Assembly: GCA_029979405.1 (NCBI GenBank)
Contig: JAPOHM010000098.1
Location: forward strand, 1 to 5,686
Direction of reading: 5' to 3'
Length of the DNA stretch: 5,686 nt
DNA from: Methanobacteriota archaeon
GTDB taxonomy: Archaea > Thermoplasmatota > Poseidoniia > Poseidoniales > Poseidoniaceae
In this document: positions 1 through 5,686 of the stretch, piece by piece
How the letters are laid out: each line of letters starts with the position of its first letter
Position numbering within the stretch: the stretch's first letter is position 1
Position numbers and translations under genes: made by a program
Notes under the pieces: generated by a model
The model's database searches: none
Seen by the model: the letters and a program-made list of their open reading frames with translations, nothing else
Told to the model about the DNA's origin: nothing

Positions 1-67
1 AATAAAACAATCGAATTTGTTAGAGGAAGCAACCTACAATCATGATAATTCAAATGAGGAAGAGTGA
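1..67 (+). CDS. possible C-terminal tail of an upstream gene (partial)
   Basis: The frame beginning at base 2 is open from the window edge to a TGA at 65-67 and encodes 21 residues ending in an acidic run (...NHDNSNEEE). A soluble, charged tail like this is a plausible protein end, and the stop lies 46 bp before the next gene on the same strand. A competing frame starting at base 1 is open only to a TGA at 43-45, and minus-strand frames also cross part of the region. With so few codons this cannot be settled. No function can be assigned. If real, the upstream gene is co-oriented with the Nudix gene, but the promoter-like element between them suggests separate transcription. Confidence 0.3.
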   Translation, partial: IKQSNLLEEATYNHDNSNEEE

Positions 68-81
68 GTGGTATTTCACTG

Positions 82-101
82 AAAGTTAAATCACATTAAC
101 T
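82..101 (+). promoter_or_regulatory. candidate archaeal promoter of the Nudix gene, overlapped by an inverted repeat
   Basis: A TATA-like TTAAAT at 86-91, preceded by A-rich bases that could act as a BRE, has its centre about 25 bp before the ATG at 114. That is the usual distance from an archaeal TATA box to the transcription start, so the transcript would begin at or next to the start codon. No Shine-Dalgarno sequence precedes that ATG, which fits leaderless translation. The same segment contains a perfect inverted repeat, AGTTAA at 84-89 and TTAACT at 96-101 with a 6-base spacer, which could be a regulator site overlapping the TATA box. AT-rich DNA gives such short repeats by chance, so this is suggestive only. 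Confidence 0.4.
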
Positions 102-113
102 CTACGCAATAAC

Positions 114-818
114 ATGGACCATCCTCGTTCAGTAATCTACCTTGAGCATGACGGAAAGGTTTTGCTTGTAGATTCTAACGGGTCTGGACCAAAAAAACCT
201 CAATTAAACTGCACAAGAGAAACAAGTTTGCGATTTCCAACCACAGAAGAAGTTAGATCATTAGGAATATCTTGGACTGAAAAGAATTCATTTAACATAC
301 TTGATTGTAAAGTAGTCAAAGCTCATCCTGAAATAGAATGGCCAGAAGAATGGGCATGGAAAGATGATTGTATAAGTGACAATGGTGTTCATCCGATTGC
401 CCGAGAAGCAATCTATCGATCGATACATCGCCTTGTCTCCAAGGTTATGATTTTGAATAATTATGATGAAGTTTTGATGGGTAAAATTGAGCGCGGACAT
501 TTCGTAGGACATTGGACTTTACCTGGAGGGTATATGGACCACGATGAGCACCCATCTGTCGGTTGTGTAAGAGAAACATTTGAAGAAATGGGAATCGACA
601 TTGAACTAACGGATGATGCTCCGATTATCACTCAAAGAATTTTCACTGATGAAGGAATTTCTTTCGTTTCTTTCACTTACAAATCAGTATGGAAAGGAAA
701 TGACGCGGAAATTAAATTGAAAGAAAATGAAATTTCAGAATTCGCATGGCTAAGCAAAGAAGAAGCAATATCAAGAGCAGTTTCAGGATTTGACATCGCC
801 GCACTTATGCACCTATGA
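114..818 (+). CDS. Nudix hydrolase with an extra N-terminal region
   Basis: This 234-residue protein is predicted to hydrolyse a nucleoside diphosphate linked to another group, using divalent metal. The Nudix box GX5EX7REUXEEXGU is essentially complete at residues 139-161: G139, E145, R153, E154, E157, E158, G160 and I161 are all present, and the U after RE is T155 rather than a bulky aliphatic residue. The strand before it ends in the typical HWTLPGG, and residues 206-216 (EISEFAWLSKE) form the usual closing strand and start of the final helix. The Nudix fold begins near residue 107, so about 105 residues precede it in a region I do not recognise. That part includes the aromatic cluster EWPEEWAWKDD and then VHPIAREAIYRSIHRLVSK. 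NudC-type NADH pyrophosphatase is unlikely, since neither its four-cysteine zinc site nor its SQPWPFP motif is visible. The substrate cannot be named. The ATG has no ribosome binding site and may be leaderless. The last 14 bases overlap the convergent alaS gene. I am confident of the family but not of the substrate. Confidence 0.92.
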   Translation: MDHPRSVIYLEHDGKVLLVDSNGSGPKKPQLNCTRETSLRFPTTEEVRSLGISWTEKNSFNILDCKVVKAHPEIEWPEEWAWKDDCISDNGVHPIAREAIYRSIHRLVSKVMILNNYDEVLMGKIERGHFVGHWTLPGGYMDHDEHPSVGCVRETFEEMGIDIELTDDAPIITQRIFTDEGISFVSFTYKSVWKGNDAEIKLKENEISEFAWLSKEEAISRAVSGFDIAALMHL

Positions 819-3654
819 TTTTCCTTGCCTCGTTAAGAGAGTCTTGTAATCCATCAGGGTTACTGCCTCCTCCTTGGGCAAATGTTGGCCTTCCACCGCC
901 TCCGCCATTTATGTAACTAGAGATTCCACGCAGAATTTCAACAGCATTGTATTTCTCACTAGCAATCGAATTCTCTGTGCAAGCAACCATAATCTTACCT
1001 CCACCATCTCGACTTCCAAGAACTGCCAAGGTTGGATTGTCAGAATCGAGTGTCAGTTCTTTTAGCATCTTTGTCATCTGCTTAAGGTCTCCATCTACTT
1101 CCATAATTACGACTCTCACTCCATCAATATTTGAGGAATCACTACCCCCGCCAGATGTTCGTAATCTAACTATTTCAGCTTCTAATGATTCTATTCGCTT
1201 TCGTTGATCTTTCCACTCATTGAAGAATCGGGAAGCGGTTGATTCTAAGTCATCAACAGGAACTTGGAACACATCTGCTGACTTTCGCAATATTTCTTCC
1301 TGGTTTCTTGCATAACGCATTGCAGCATCACCTGCTACAATATGCAATCTCTCAACCCCATCCTGAACAGCATTGCTTCTAACAACTCTGATCTGGCCAA
1401 TTTTTCCGGGCTCGTCATGATGAGTTCCGCCACATGCCTGTATATCGTGATCTGAAATCTTCAAAATTCGTATTTCGTTTCCTTTAGGAGCCCCTCCTTG
1501 ATACAAGTCGAAACCAAACTCTTGGTCTGCGTCCTTTCGATTAAGTGAAAACTTCTCTGTTGTTGAAACGTTCCTAACGATTTCATTTGCCATTTCTTCT
1601 ATTTTATCCAGATCATTTCGCGATAAACGTCGGTGATGAGTGATGTCCAATCTTGCTGATTCTACGGATTTATTTGCACCAGCTTGGTAAATATGTGGAC
1701 CGAGAAGTCGCCTTGCCGCACCTCCTACAATATGCACCGCAGTGTGATGGTCCATGAGTTGCCGTCTTCTCACAGAATCAATTTCGCCTTCGACAGATTT
1801 GCCGATTTCAATAGGTGCATCACACAAATGGAAAATAACTTCATTGTCCTTTCTCGTGTCAAGGACATTTACACTTGTTGAGCCTGAAACTAATACACCA
1901 TGATCTGCTTCTTGACCACCCCCTTCCGGGTAAAAGCAAGTAGAGTTCAAGATTATGGCATGGGTTGCTTTCTCTGGAATATCGGAGCCTATGAGTGGCA
2001 TACAATCTACAACTTTAGATTGGAATTTGAAATTCATTACATCATCGTAATAGAGGGCAACTGTGGGGCTGACATCTGGAAATTTTTCCACGAACTTATC
2101 ATTTGAAACAGATTTTGCTGCTTCCTTAGCCATCGCAGCATGCCTCTCAGCCATCTCAGCATTGAATCCAGTTCTAAGTTTAACATCTGACCAACCGAGA
2201 TCAATTGCGATGTCAATTACCAAATCGGGGGCGATTCCGTGGCTGTCATTTATGGTGAACAAAACTTCATCAGGAATTCTCTCCGAGGATTGTGGAATGT
2301 CTTTTATTGCTGTTTTTACCACTTGTATGCCCTTCCTCAGCATCTCGTTATATCTTTCTTCTTCACCTTCTAAAATGGTTAAGAAACCCTCTTTTGTTTG
2401 CTTCATTCTTGTTTCATCATAATTTGATTCTAAATGATGATTTGCAAGTTCTGGTAGCGACACATCTAAACCTAAATCGTCTCGCATTCTGAGAACTCTA
2501 CGTGCAATCATTCTAGCCAGATAACCAGCCTTTGAATTTGAAGGGACTAATCCATCTCCTAACATGTTAGATAATGCATGCAGATGGTCAGGGATTGCGT
2601 ATATCTTTGATAGTGGTTCGGTAATTTTCTCAAATAAATCAGAATCTATGTCGTGTCCTCTGTCAGCAAGACGTGATAAGAAAATTTCTTGCATTTTTTC
2701 TCCATCGCTTCCTACTTCAATATTCATTATGCCAAATAGCCTGCTCATTTCACCCAGTAAAGAGTTTAATTCGTCTTGTGTCATTTCAAACATTTCAGCA
2801 GAAAATCCTGCTTTTTGTTTTAGCCACATAACGCTCTCTGGATAAATTGCTTCGTATATTGTTGGAGTTCCTGCAGCGGCCCAGCAAAATCTTTCTAATC
2901 CGTAACCTGTGTCGATTATTTGTAGTGGCATTTCAGAATAGTTGATTCCTTTAATCTCTACTGGCCCATCTTCATTCTCTTCTAAATTCATGAAAACCAA
3001 TGTAGCAAGTTCTAATCCACCAACTATGACTTCAACTGCGGGGCCAGCGTTTCCACCACCGGACCAAGGGTTTTCGACATAAGTTATCTCTTTAGCATCA
3101 ATACCAAATGTTTTGCATAACATGTCATGACAGTACTCAACACATTCTTCCATCCAGTAAAACATTACACCTTCCTCAGGTTTATTGAATACGTGATGTG
3201 CCATCATCTCAAAAGTTGTTAGATGTCTTCCTGAGCGTCCTACAGCGTCGACATCATTCAACCTAATACATGGCTGTGATATCGTCAAAGGATTTGCTGG
3301 AGGTTCAACACTACCAGAAGTAACATGTGGTTGGAAATCGGCTATACTTGCTATTGTCAAATGTATATCATCACGCCATCTCGCCAGTACGGGGTAAGGC
3401 TCAACTCTTGCATGACCGATTTTTTCAAAAAAGGACAAAAAAGCTTCTCTCATTGAATCCTTAAGCGATTTTCCAAGAACACCATATCCCAAAATTATCG
3501 GATTACCGATAAACGTATACTCATCTTCTTCTGTATCTCCACAGGTATCTCTGGATTCATCGCATGTCCAAAACCATAAGCCACTGACCCTGCACTTCTT
3601 TCGAAAGTAACCATTGTCTTTGAACACTTTAAGTTCAATTGGTGGCAGACTCAT
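805..3654 (-). CDS. alaS: alanyl-tRNA synthetase, archaeal type
   Basis: Class II synthetase that activates alanine, charges tRNA-Ala in the cytoplasm, and clears mischarged Ser/Gly-tRNA-Ala. From the chosen ATG it has 949 residues, slightly longer than the roughly 900-915 usual in archaea. In order: an N-terminal zinc-ribbon-like segment (about 17-47); RWRDDIHLTIASIADFQP (about 92-109); GRSGRHLTTFEMMAHHVF (motif 2 region, about 139-156); GYGLER (motif 3, about 250-255); an editing domain with FYPEGGGQ (about 574-581) and zinc ligands H637 and H641 (HHTAVH) plus C741 and H745 (CGGTH); a short coiled coil (about 814-832); and the C-Ala domain with GGGGGRPTFAQGGG (about 917-930). Activation, editing and C-Ala parts all look intact. 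The N-terminal ribbon keeps only two of its four expected cysteines. The ATG at 3652-3654 is preferred because GAGGAG lies 9 bases upstream and the protein then begins where archaeal homologues do. An in-frame TTG at 3703-3705 would add 17 residues unlike the family. The gene converges on the Nudix gene and diverges from rtcB. Confidence 0.97.
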   Translation of the reverse strand: MSLPPIELKVFKDNGYFRKKCRVSGLWFWTCDESRDTCGDTEEDEYTFIGNPIILGYGVLGKSLKDSMREAFLSFFEKIGHARVEPYPVLARWRDDIHLTIASIADFQPHVTSGSVEPPANPLTISQPCIRLNDVDAVGRSGRHLTTFEMMAHHVFNKPEEGVMFYWMEECVEYCHDMLCKTFGIDAKEITYVENPWSGGGNAGPAVEVIVGGLELATLVFMNLEENEDGPVEIKGINYSEMPLQIIDTGYGLERFCWAAAGTPTIYEAIYPESVMWLKQKAGFSAEMFEMTQDELNSLLGEMSRLFGIMNIEVGSDGEKMQEIFLSRLADRGHDIDSDLFEKITEPLSKIYAIPDHLHALSNMLGDGLVPSNSKAGYLARMIARRVLRMRDDLGLDVSLPELANHHLESNYDETRMKQTKEGFLTILEGEEERYNEMLRKGIQVVKTAIKDIPQSSERIPDEVLFTINDSHGIAPDLVIDIAIDLGWSDVKLRTGFNAEMAERHAAMAKEAAKSVSNDKFVEKFPDVSPTVALYYDDVMNFKFQSKVVDCMPLIGSDIPEKATHAIILNSTCFYPEGGGQEADHGVLVSGSTSVNVLDTRKDNEVIFHLCDAPIEIGKSVEGEIDSVRRRQLMDHHTAVHIVGGAARRLLGPHIYQAGANKSVESARLDITHHRRLSRNDLDKIEEMANEIVRNVSTTEKFSLNRKDADQEFGFDLYQGGAPKGNEIRILKISDHDIQACGGTHHDEPGKIGQIRVVRSNAVQDGVERLHIVAGDAAMRYARNQEEILRKSADVFQVPVDDLESTASRFFNEWKDQRKRIESLEAEIVRLRTSGGGSDSSNIDGVRVVIMEVDGDLKQMTKMLKELTLDSDNPTLAVLGSRDGGGKIMVACTENSIASEKYNAVEILRGISSYINGGGGGRPTFAQGGGSNPDGLQDSLNEARKIIGA

Positions 3655-3756
3655 GGCACTCAACTCCTCACGGACAATTGGTTGGGATGTACAATATGCC
3701 TTCAAATCATCCCTAACTTAGCATAGGAATGAAGTGTTAAACATCTTGGGACACAT
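3655..3756. promoter_or_regulatory. divergent alaS-rtcB intergenic region
   Basis: These 102 bases separate the starts of two divergent genes and must hold both promoters. On the minus strand there are two weak TATA candidates for alaS: CATATTGT (about 3691-3698) and TTTAACAC (about 3733-3740). The second follows CCAAGATG, which could serve as a BRE, and would give a leader of roughly 55 bases. The first would give a leader of only about 14 bases, barely including the ribosome binding site. For rtcB the best plus-strand candidate is CTTAGCATA at about 3717-3725, giving a very short leader. None is a strong consensus match, so the region is called from gene arrangement and the individual boxes are tentative. 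Confidence 0.45.
3664..3669 (-). promoter_or_regulatory. Shine-Dalgarno site that fixes the alaS start
   Basis: On the minus strand, GAGGAG is followed by nine bases and then the ATG at 3654-3652. This is a near-perfect match to the anti-Shine-Dalgarno sequence at normal spacing. It sits inside the 17-codon extension that a TTG start would add, so it argues for initiation at the ATG. The alaS transcript must therefore carry a leader, unlike the Nudix and probably the rtcB transcripts. Confidence 0.75.
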
Positions 3757-5172
3757 GTGTCCGAACAGGAATGGAGGAGTCATCTTTCCATCGAAAATGA
3801 TGGTACGATGAAAATTTCAAAACATGGCAATATGAATGTTGATGCTATGATTGTTTCAAATCCGGAACATCTTGCACGAAGCACGGATGATCGCTCAATT
3901 AACCAACTCCTCAATATTGCAAGTATGCCCGGAGTCGTAGGTGAAGCTTGGGCGATGGCAGATTGGCATTTTGGATATGGATTCCCGATTGGAGGAGTAC
4001 TGGCTACAGACGTAAACTGGGGTGAAGAAGGTGGTGCAATATCTCCAGGTGGAGTCGGATTCGACATCAACTGCGGAGTAAGATTGGTTGCTCTTGAATG
4101 TAGTATCGATGACATTCCAGATATCGACAGACTGTCGAGAAGACTCAATGGTAGAATACCATCAGGTGGTAGTGGAAAAGGAGGCTTAGATATTTCAGAC
4201 AGGGACCTTGACGAGATTCTAATTCGGGGTAGTGAAGCAATGGTGGATTTAGGTTTCGCATATTCAGAAGATTTGAAAAGCATAGAGTCTAATGGTGTTC
4301 TTGAATGTGAGAATGGAGTTTCTGACAGAGCTAGAAGTAGAGGTATCAAAGCACTGGGAACGCTTGGTTCGGGCAACCACTTCCTCGAATTACAAACCGT
4401 TGGAGAGATTCATTCCGAAAATAATCATGGACTATACGAAGGTCAAATCGTATGCATGATTCACTCCGGTAGTAGGGGATTAGGCCACCAAGTTTGTACC
4501 GACCATGTGAGAAATTTAGAAAGCAAGTACAGAAATCGTTCTGGAACATGGTGCAATGATGAATGGGGCTTTGAAATCAATGATAGACAATTAGCAGCAG
4601 CACCAATTCATAGCAAAGAAGGAGAACATTATCTCGACGCAATGAATGGAGCCGCTAATTTTGCTTACGCAAATAGAAGTGCCCTAACTCACAGATTAAG
4701 GCAAACTCTCGCTGCAGAGTTCCAAGTTGAATCTCGTCTGATCTATGATGTTAGTCACAATATTGCTAAGATAGAAAATCATTCAATCAATGGAATAAAT
4801 TGTACCTGTTGTGTCCACAGAAAAGGCGCTACAAGGGCACTAGCAAATCAGCCGGTTTTAGTTCCTGGAGATATGGGGACAGCATCTTGGTTATTAGAAG
4901 GAGCTGCGACCAACAAAGCGTTTAATTCATCTTGTCATGGAGCGGGTAGGATATTATCACGTTCCCAAGCAAAGAAGGTAATCGATGGAGAATCGCTAAA
5001 GAAAGAATTGGAAGCAAAAGGGATAAGAATTCATGCAAACACTCCAAATATTCTATCAGAAGAAGCACCGAATGCTTACAAAGATGTTGACGAAGTGATC
5101 AGGTTAACCAACGACGCAGGCTTAGCAAAGCCTGTTGCTAGAATGAATCCTCTCGCTGTTATCAAAGGATAA
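3757..5172 (+). CDS. rtcB: RtcB tRNA-splicing / RNA-repair ligase
   Basis: GTP- and Mn-dependent ligase that joins a 2',3'-cyclic phosphate or 3'-phosphate end to a 5'-OH end. In archaea this seals tRNA halves after intron excision. At 471 residues it matches intein-free archaeal homologues (about 480), and no intein is present. The active site appears complete: D103 and C106 in GFDINCGVRL, N207, H208 and E211 in GSGNHFLEL, H236 in HSGSRGLGHQ, H334 in DVSHN, the HRKGATRA loop at 354-361, and the histidine that takes up GMP, H394 in SSCHGAGR. The C-terminal VIKG carries the expected nucleotide-contacting lysine (K470). C349, C351 and C352 form a small cysteine cluster just before HRKGATRA. The start is a GTG without a clear ribosome binding site. 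It is the first in-frame start after the stop at 3730-3732, and it includes W6, which may align with a conserved N-terminal tryptophan. The next in-frame ATG is at 3808. No archease gene, the usual activating partner, lies in the window. The stop abuts the next, convergent gene. Confidence 0.97.
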   Translation: MSEQEWRSHLSIENDGTMKISKHGNMNVDAMIVSNPEHLARSTDDRSINQLLNIASMPGVVGEAWAMADWHFGYGFPIGGVLATDVNWGEEGGAISPGGVGFDINCGVRLVALECSIDDIPDIDRLSRRLNGRIPSGGSGKGGLDISDRDLDEILIRGSEAMVDLGFAYSEDLKSIESNGVLECENGVSDRARSRGIKALGTLGSGNHFLELQTVGEIHSENNHGLYEGQIVCMIHSGSRGLGHQVCTDHVRNLESKYRNRSGTWCNDEWGFEINDRQLAAAPIHSKEGEHYLDAMNGAANFAYANRSALTHRLRQTLAAEFQVESRLIYDVSHNIAKIENHSINGINCTCCVHRKGATRALANQPVLVPGDMGTASWLLEGAATNKAFNSSCHGAGRILSRSQAKKVIDGESLKKELEAKGIRIHANTPNILSEEAPNAYKDVDEVIRLTNDAGLAKPVARMNPLAVIKG

Positions 5173-5358
5173 TCACATGCAGTAATTCATTCTGTCATGC
5201 CCGAATGATGGAGCGGCACCTGATTCAACACCATCAGGTTCTTCGCATATTACGGATAATAGGGTGTTGACCAGTTCCTTTAGGTCATTCACCTGCGCTT
5301 GTAACTCCTTCACTTTTATTTCTGTTCTTTTGCTCTCGCTCAATTGTTTCATGTGCAT
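5173..5358 (-). CDS. small coiled-coil protein of unknown function
   Basis: A 61-residue protein that I do not recognise. It has a basic N-terminus (residues 4-17) and then a regular heptad array in which V16, L19, V23, L26, V30, L33 and I37 alternate at spacings of 3 and 4. This predicts about three to four turns of coiled coil, and probably dimerisation or partner binding. Residues 39-61 are short, acidic then flexible (EEPDGVESGAAPSFGHDR) and end in NYCM. There is no signal peptide or membrane segment. The perfect heptad pattern is the main reason to believe the gene is real, because an unrelated reading frame would rarely show it. Two ATGs, at 5358 and 5352 (residues 1 and 3), could be the start, and neither has a strong ribosome binding site. 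Its stop codon directly abuts that of convergent rtcB. It is co-oriented with the gene at the right edge but 125 bp from it. Its function, and any tie to rtcB, are unknown. Confidence 0.62.
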   Translation of the reverse strand: MHMKQLSESKRTEIKVKELQAQVNDLKELVNTLLSVICEEPDGVESGAAPSFGHDRMNYCM

Positions 5359-5365
5359 CCCATCT

Positions 5366-5380
5366 AGAGAGGTTCTCTCT
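5366..5380. other. short perfect hairpin upstream of the small coiled-coil gene
   Basis: AGAGAG at 5366-5371 and CTCTCT at 5375-5380 form a 6-bp perfect stem with a 3-base loop, ending 8 bases before the ATG at 5358. On the minus strand it would lie in the 5' leader of the coiled-coil gene, where it could affect translation or mark a protein-binding site. The arms are simple purine and pyrimidine repeats, so a chance origin is quite possible. Confidence 0.35.
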
Positions 5381-5403
5381 CTGCACCTAAATCAGAAAAT
5401 AGG

Positions 5404-5418
5404 CTTTAATTGATTTCG
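5404..5418 (-). promoter_or_regulatory. candidate archaeal promoter (BRE plus TATA) for the small coiled-coil gene
   Basis: Read on the minus strand, CGAAAT at 5418-5413 resembles a BRE and is followed after two bases by ATTAAAG at 5410-5404, a weak TATA box. Start of transcription about 25 bases further on would fall near 5381, giving a leader of roughly 23 bases that begins at the hairpin. Match quality is modest and the region is AT-rich. Confidence 0.3.
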
Positions 5419-5432
5419 GTAATTTAGACTGG

Positions 5433-5479
5433 AAAATCTTTGTTTCAAAAATTAAAGTCGCTAACGGATTGTTGAAAAA
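5433..5479 (-). terminator. candidate T-tract termination region for the right-edge gene
   Basis: Downstream of the stop at 5484 the minus strand carries T5 at 5479-5475, T5 at 5451-5447 and T4 at 5436-5433, with no convincing stem before them. Archaeal RNA polymerase can stop at runs of about five T residues without a hairpin, so this cluster may end transcription of the right-edge gene before the coiled-coil gene. AT-rich background weakens the call. Confidence 0.3.
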
Positions 5480-5483
5480 TCGA

Positions 5484-5686
5484 TCAAACATTAGGTGGTC
5501 GATAATTAGGATCCGCAACCCATTCATTTGATTCTTGGTCCCAGATCCAACCTGGATGTTCCGTTGATTGAACAGTCGAATCACTCTGAGCATTTTCTTC
5601 ACTAGCTGGAGTTTGTTTTGTTTGCGAATCAGAAGTGATTATTTCATTACCCGTTGCTAACGGTTGCGAAGCAGCACCCTCTGGTA
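5484..5686 (-). CDS. C-terminal end of an unknown protein with a GWIWD...EWVADP motif (partial)
   Basis: One minus-strand frame is open from the window edge to a TGA at 5486-5484 and encodes the last 66 residues of a protein whose start lies beyond the window. About the first 42 residues form a flexible, low-complexity linker rich in S, T, Q, E, A and N, with no hydrophobic core. The end is a compact aromatic motif, HPGWIWDQESNEWVADP, then NYRPPNV and the stop. The spacing of W46, W48, D49 and W55 and the change from linker to motif look like real protein. From memory, similar GW-W-D...W-V-D tails recur in marine Group II archaeal proteins, often after linkers in membrane or surface proteins, but I cannot verify this here. 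Another frame across 5387-5602 is an overlapping open stretch without protein-like character. Function is unknown. Confidence 0.72.
   Translation of the reverse strand, partial: PEGAASQPLATGNEIITSDSQTKQTPASEENAQSDSTVQSTEHPGWIWDQESNEWVADPNYRPPNV

Noticed and set aside
288..512. 74-residue minus-strand open frame opposite the Nudix gene
   Set aside because: Antisense to the Nudix coding region, with no domain, promoter or ribosome binding site.
2063..2422. 119-residue plus-strand open frame opposite alaS
   Set aside because: Antisense to well-supported AlaRS coding sequence, serine- and leucine-rich without motifs. Other plus-strand frames across 874-2845 were rejected for the same reason.
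3703..3705. TTG as the alaS start, giving 966 residues
   Set aside because: The extra 17 residues do not resemble archaeal AlaRS N-termini, and a GAGGAG site at good spacing points to the ATG at 3652-3654.
3729..3740. Three-codon upstream frame (ATG AAG TGT TAA) before rtcB
   Set aside because: Too short to distinguish from chance, and it may not even be transcribed if the rtcB leader is very short.
3773..3779. GGAGGAG resembling a strong ribosome binding site inside the start of rtcB
   Set aside because: No in-frame start codon lies at suitable distance; the next in-frame ATG is 28 bases after it. It is most likely just the codons for W6-R7-S8.
3780..4376. 198-residue minus-strand open frame opposite rtcB
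   Set aside because: It lies entirely antisense to the strongly conserved RtcB active-site region, is rich in S, P and I as expected of a mirror frame, and has no recognisable motif.
5387..5602. 71-residue minus-strand open frame in the right-hand region
   Set aside because: It overlaps in another frame the protein-like tail with the GWIWD motif and crosses the AT-rich noncoding stretch. Its composition shows no domain or regular pattern.
5651..5663. CCGTT-GCT-AACGG inverted repeat
   Set aside because: Five-base arms inside coding sequence, no associated T-run or gene boundary; probably chance.
1..5686. tRNA, rRNA, CRISPR, insertion sequence, intein or defence-module signals
   Set aside because: The intergenic gaps are too short and lack cloverleaf or repeat-spacer patterns, RtcB is continuous without an intein, and no transposase or terminal repeats were seen.

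Overview
The window looks like chromosomal DNA from a low-GC, compact euryarchaeon. The best guess is a planktonic marine Thermoplasmatota lineage (Marine Group II/Poseidoniales or a close relative). The archaeal assignment rests on the archaeal form of alanyl-tRNA synthetase, which has an N-terminal zinc-ribbon-like segment and a GRSGRHLT motif 2. It is supported by an RtcB tRNA-splicing-type ligase and by candidate TATA/BRE promoters, one placed so that its transcript would be leaderless. The narrower assignment rests on a gene tail at the right edge with a tryptophan-rich GWIWDQ...EWVADP motif, which I associate from memory with marine Group II proteins. It is an inference, not a database result.

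Layout from left to right. Bases 1-67 may hold the last codons of an upstream plus-strand gene. A short intergenic segment carries a TATA-like element inside a 6-bp inverted repeat and leads into a Nudix hydrolase gene (114-818, plus). Its 3' end overlaps by 14 bp the 3' end of a convergent alanyl-tRNA synthetase gene (alaS, 805-3654, minus). A 102-bp divergent intergenic region separates alaS from the RNA ligase gene rtcB (3757-5172, plus). The stop codon of rtcB abuts the stop codon of a small minus-strand gene for a coiled-coil protein (5173-5358). Upstream of that small gene are an AT-rich intergenic stretch (5359-5483) and the C-terminal end of another minus-strand gene (5484-5686), whose start lies outside the window.

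The two large genes both serve tRNA function: AlaRS charges tRNA-Ala, and RtcB joins tRNA halves after intron removal and may repair broken RNA. They are transcribed divergently from one short region and may share control. The Nudix protein probably hydrolyses a nucleoside diphosphate derivative whose identity the sequence does not reveal.

I see no mobile elements, CRISPR arrays, tRNA or rRNA genes, or defence modules. The window is mostly ordinary housekeeping sequence. The points most worth a second look are the degenerate N-terminal zinc ribbon of AlaRS, the uncharacterised N-terminal half of the Nudix protein, the short coiled-coil protein, and the tryptophan-motif tail at the right edge.
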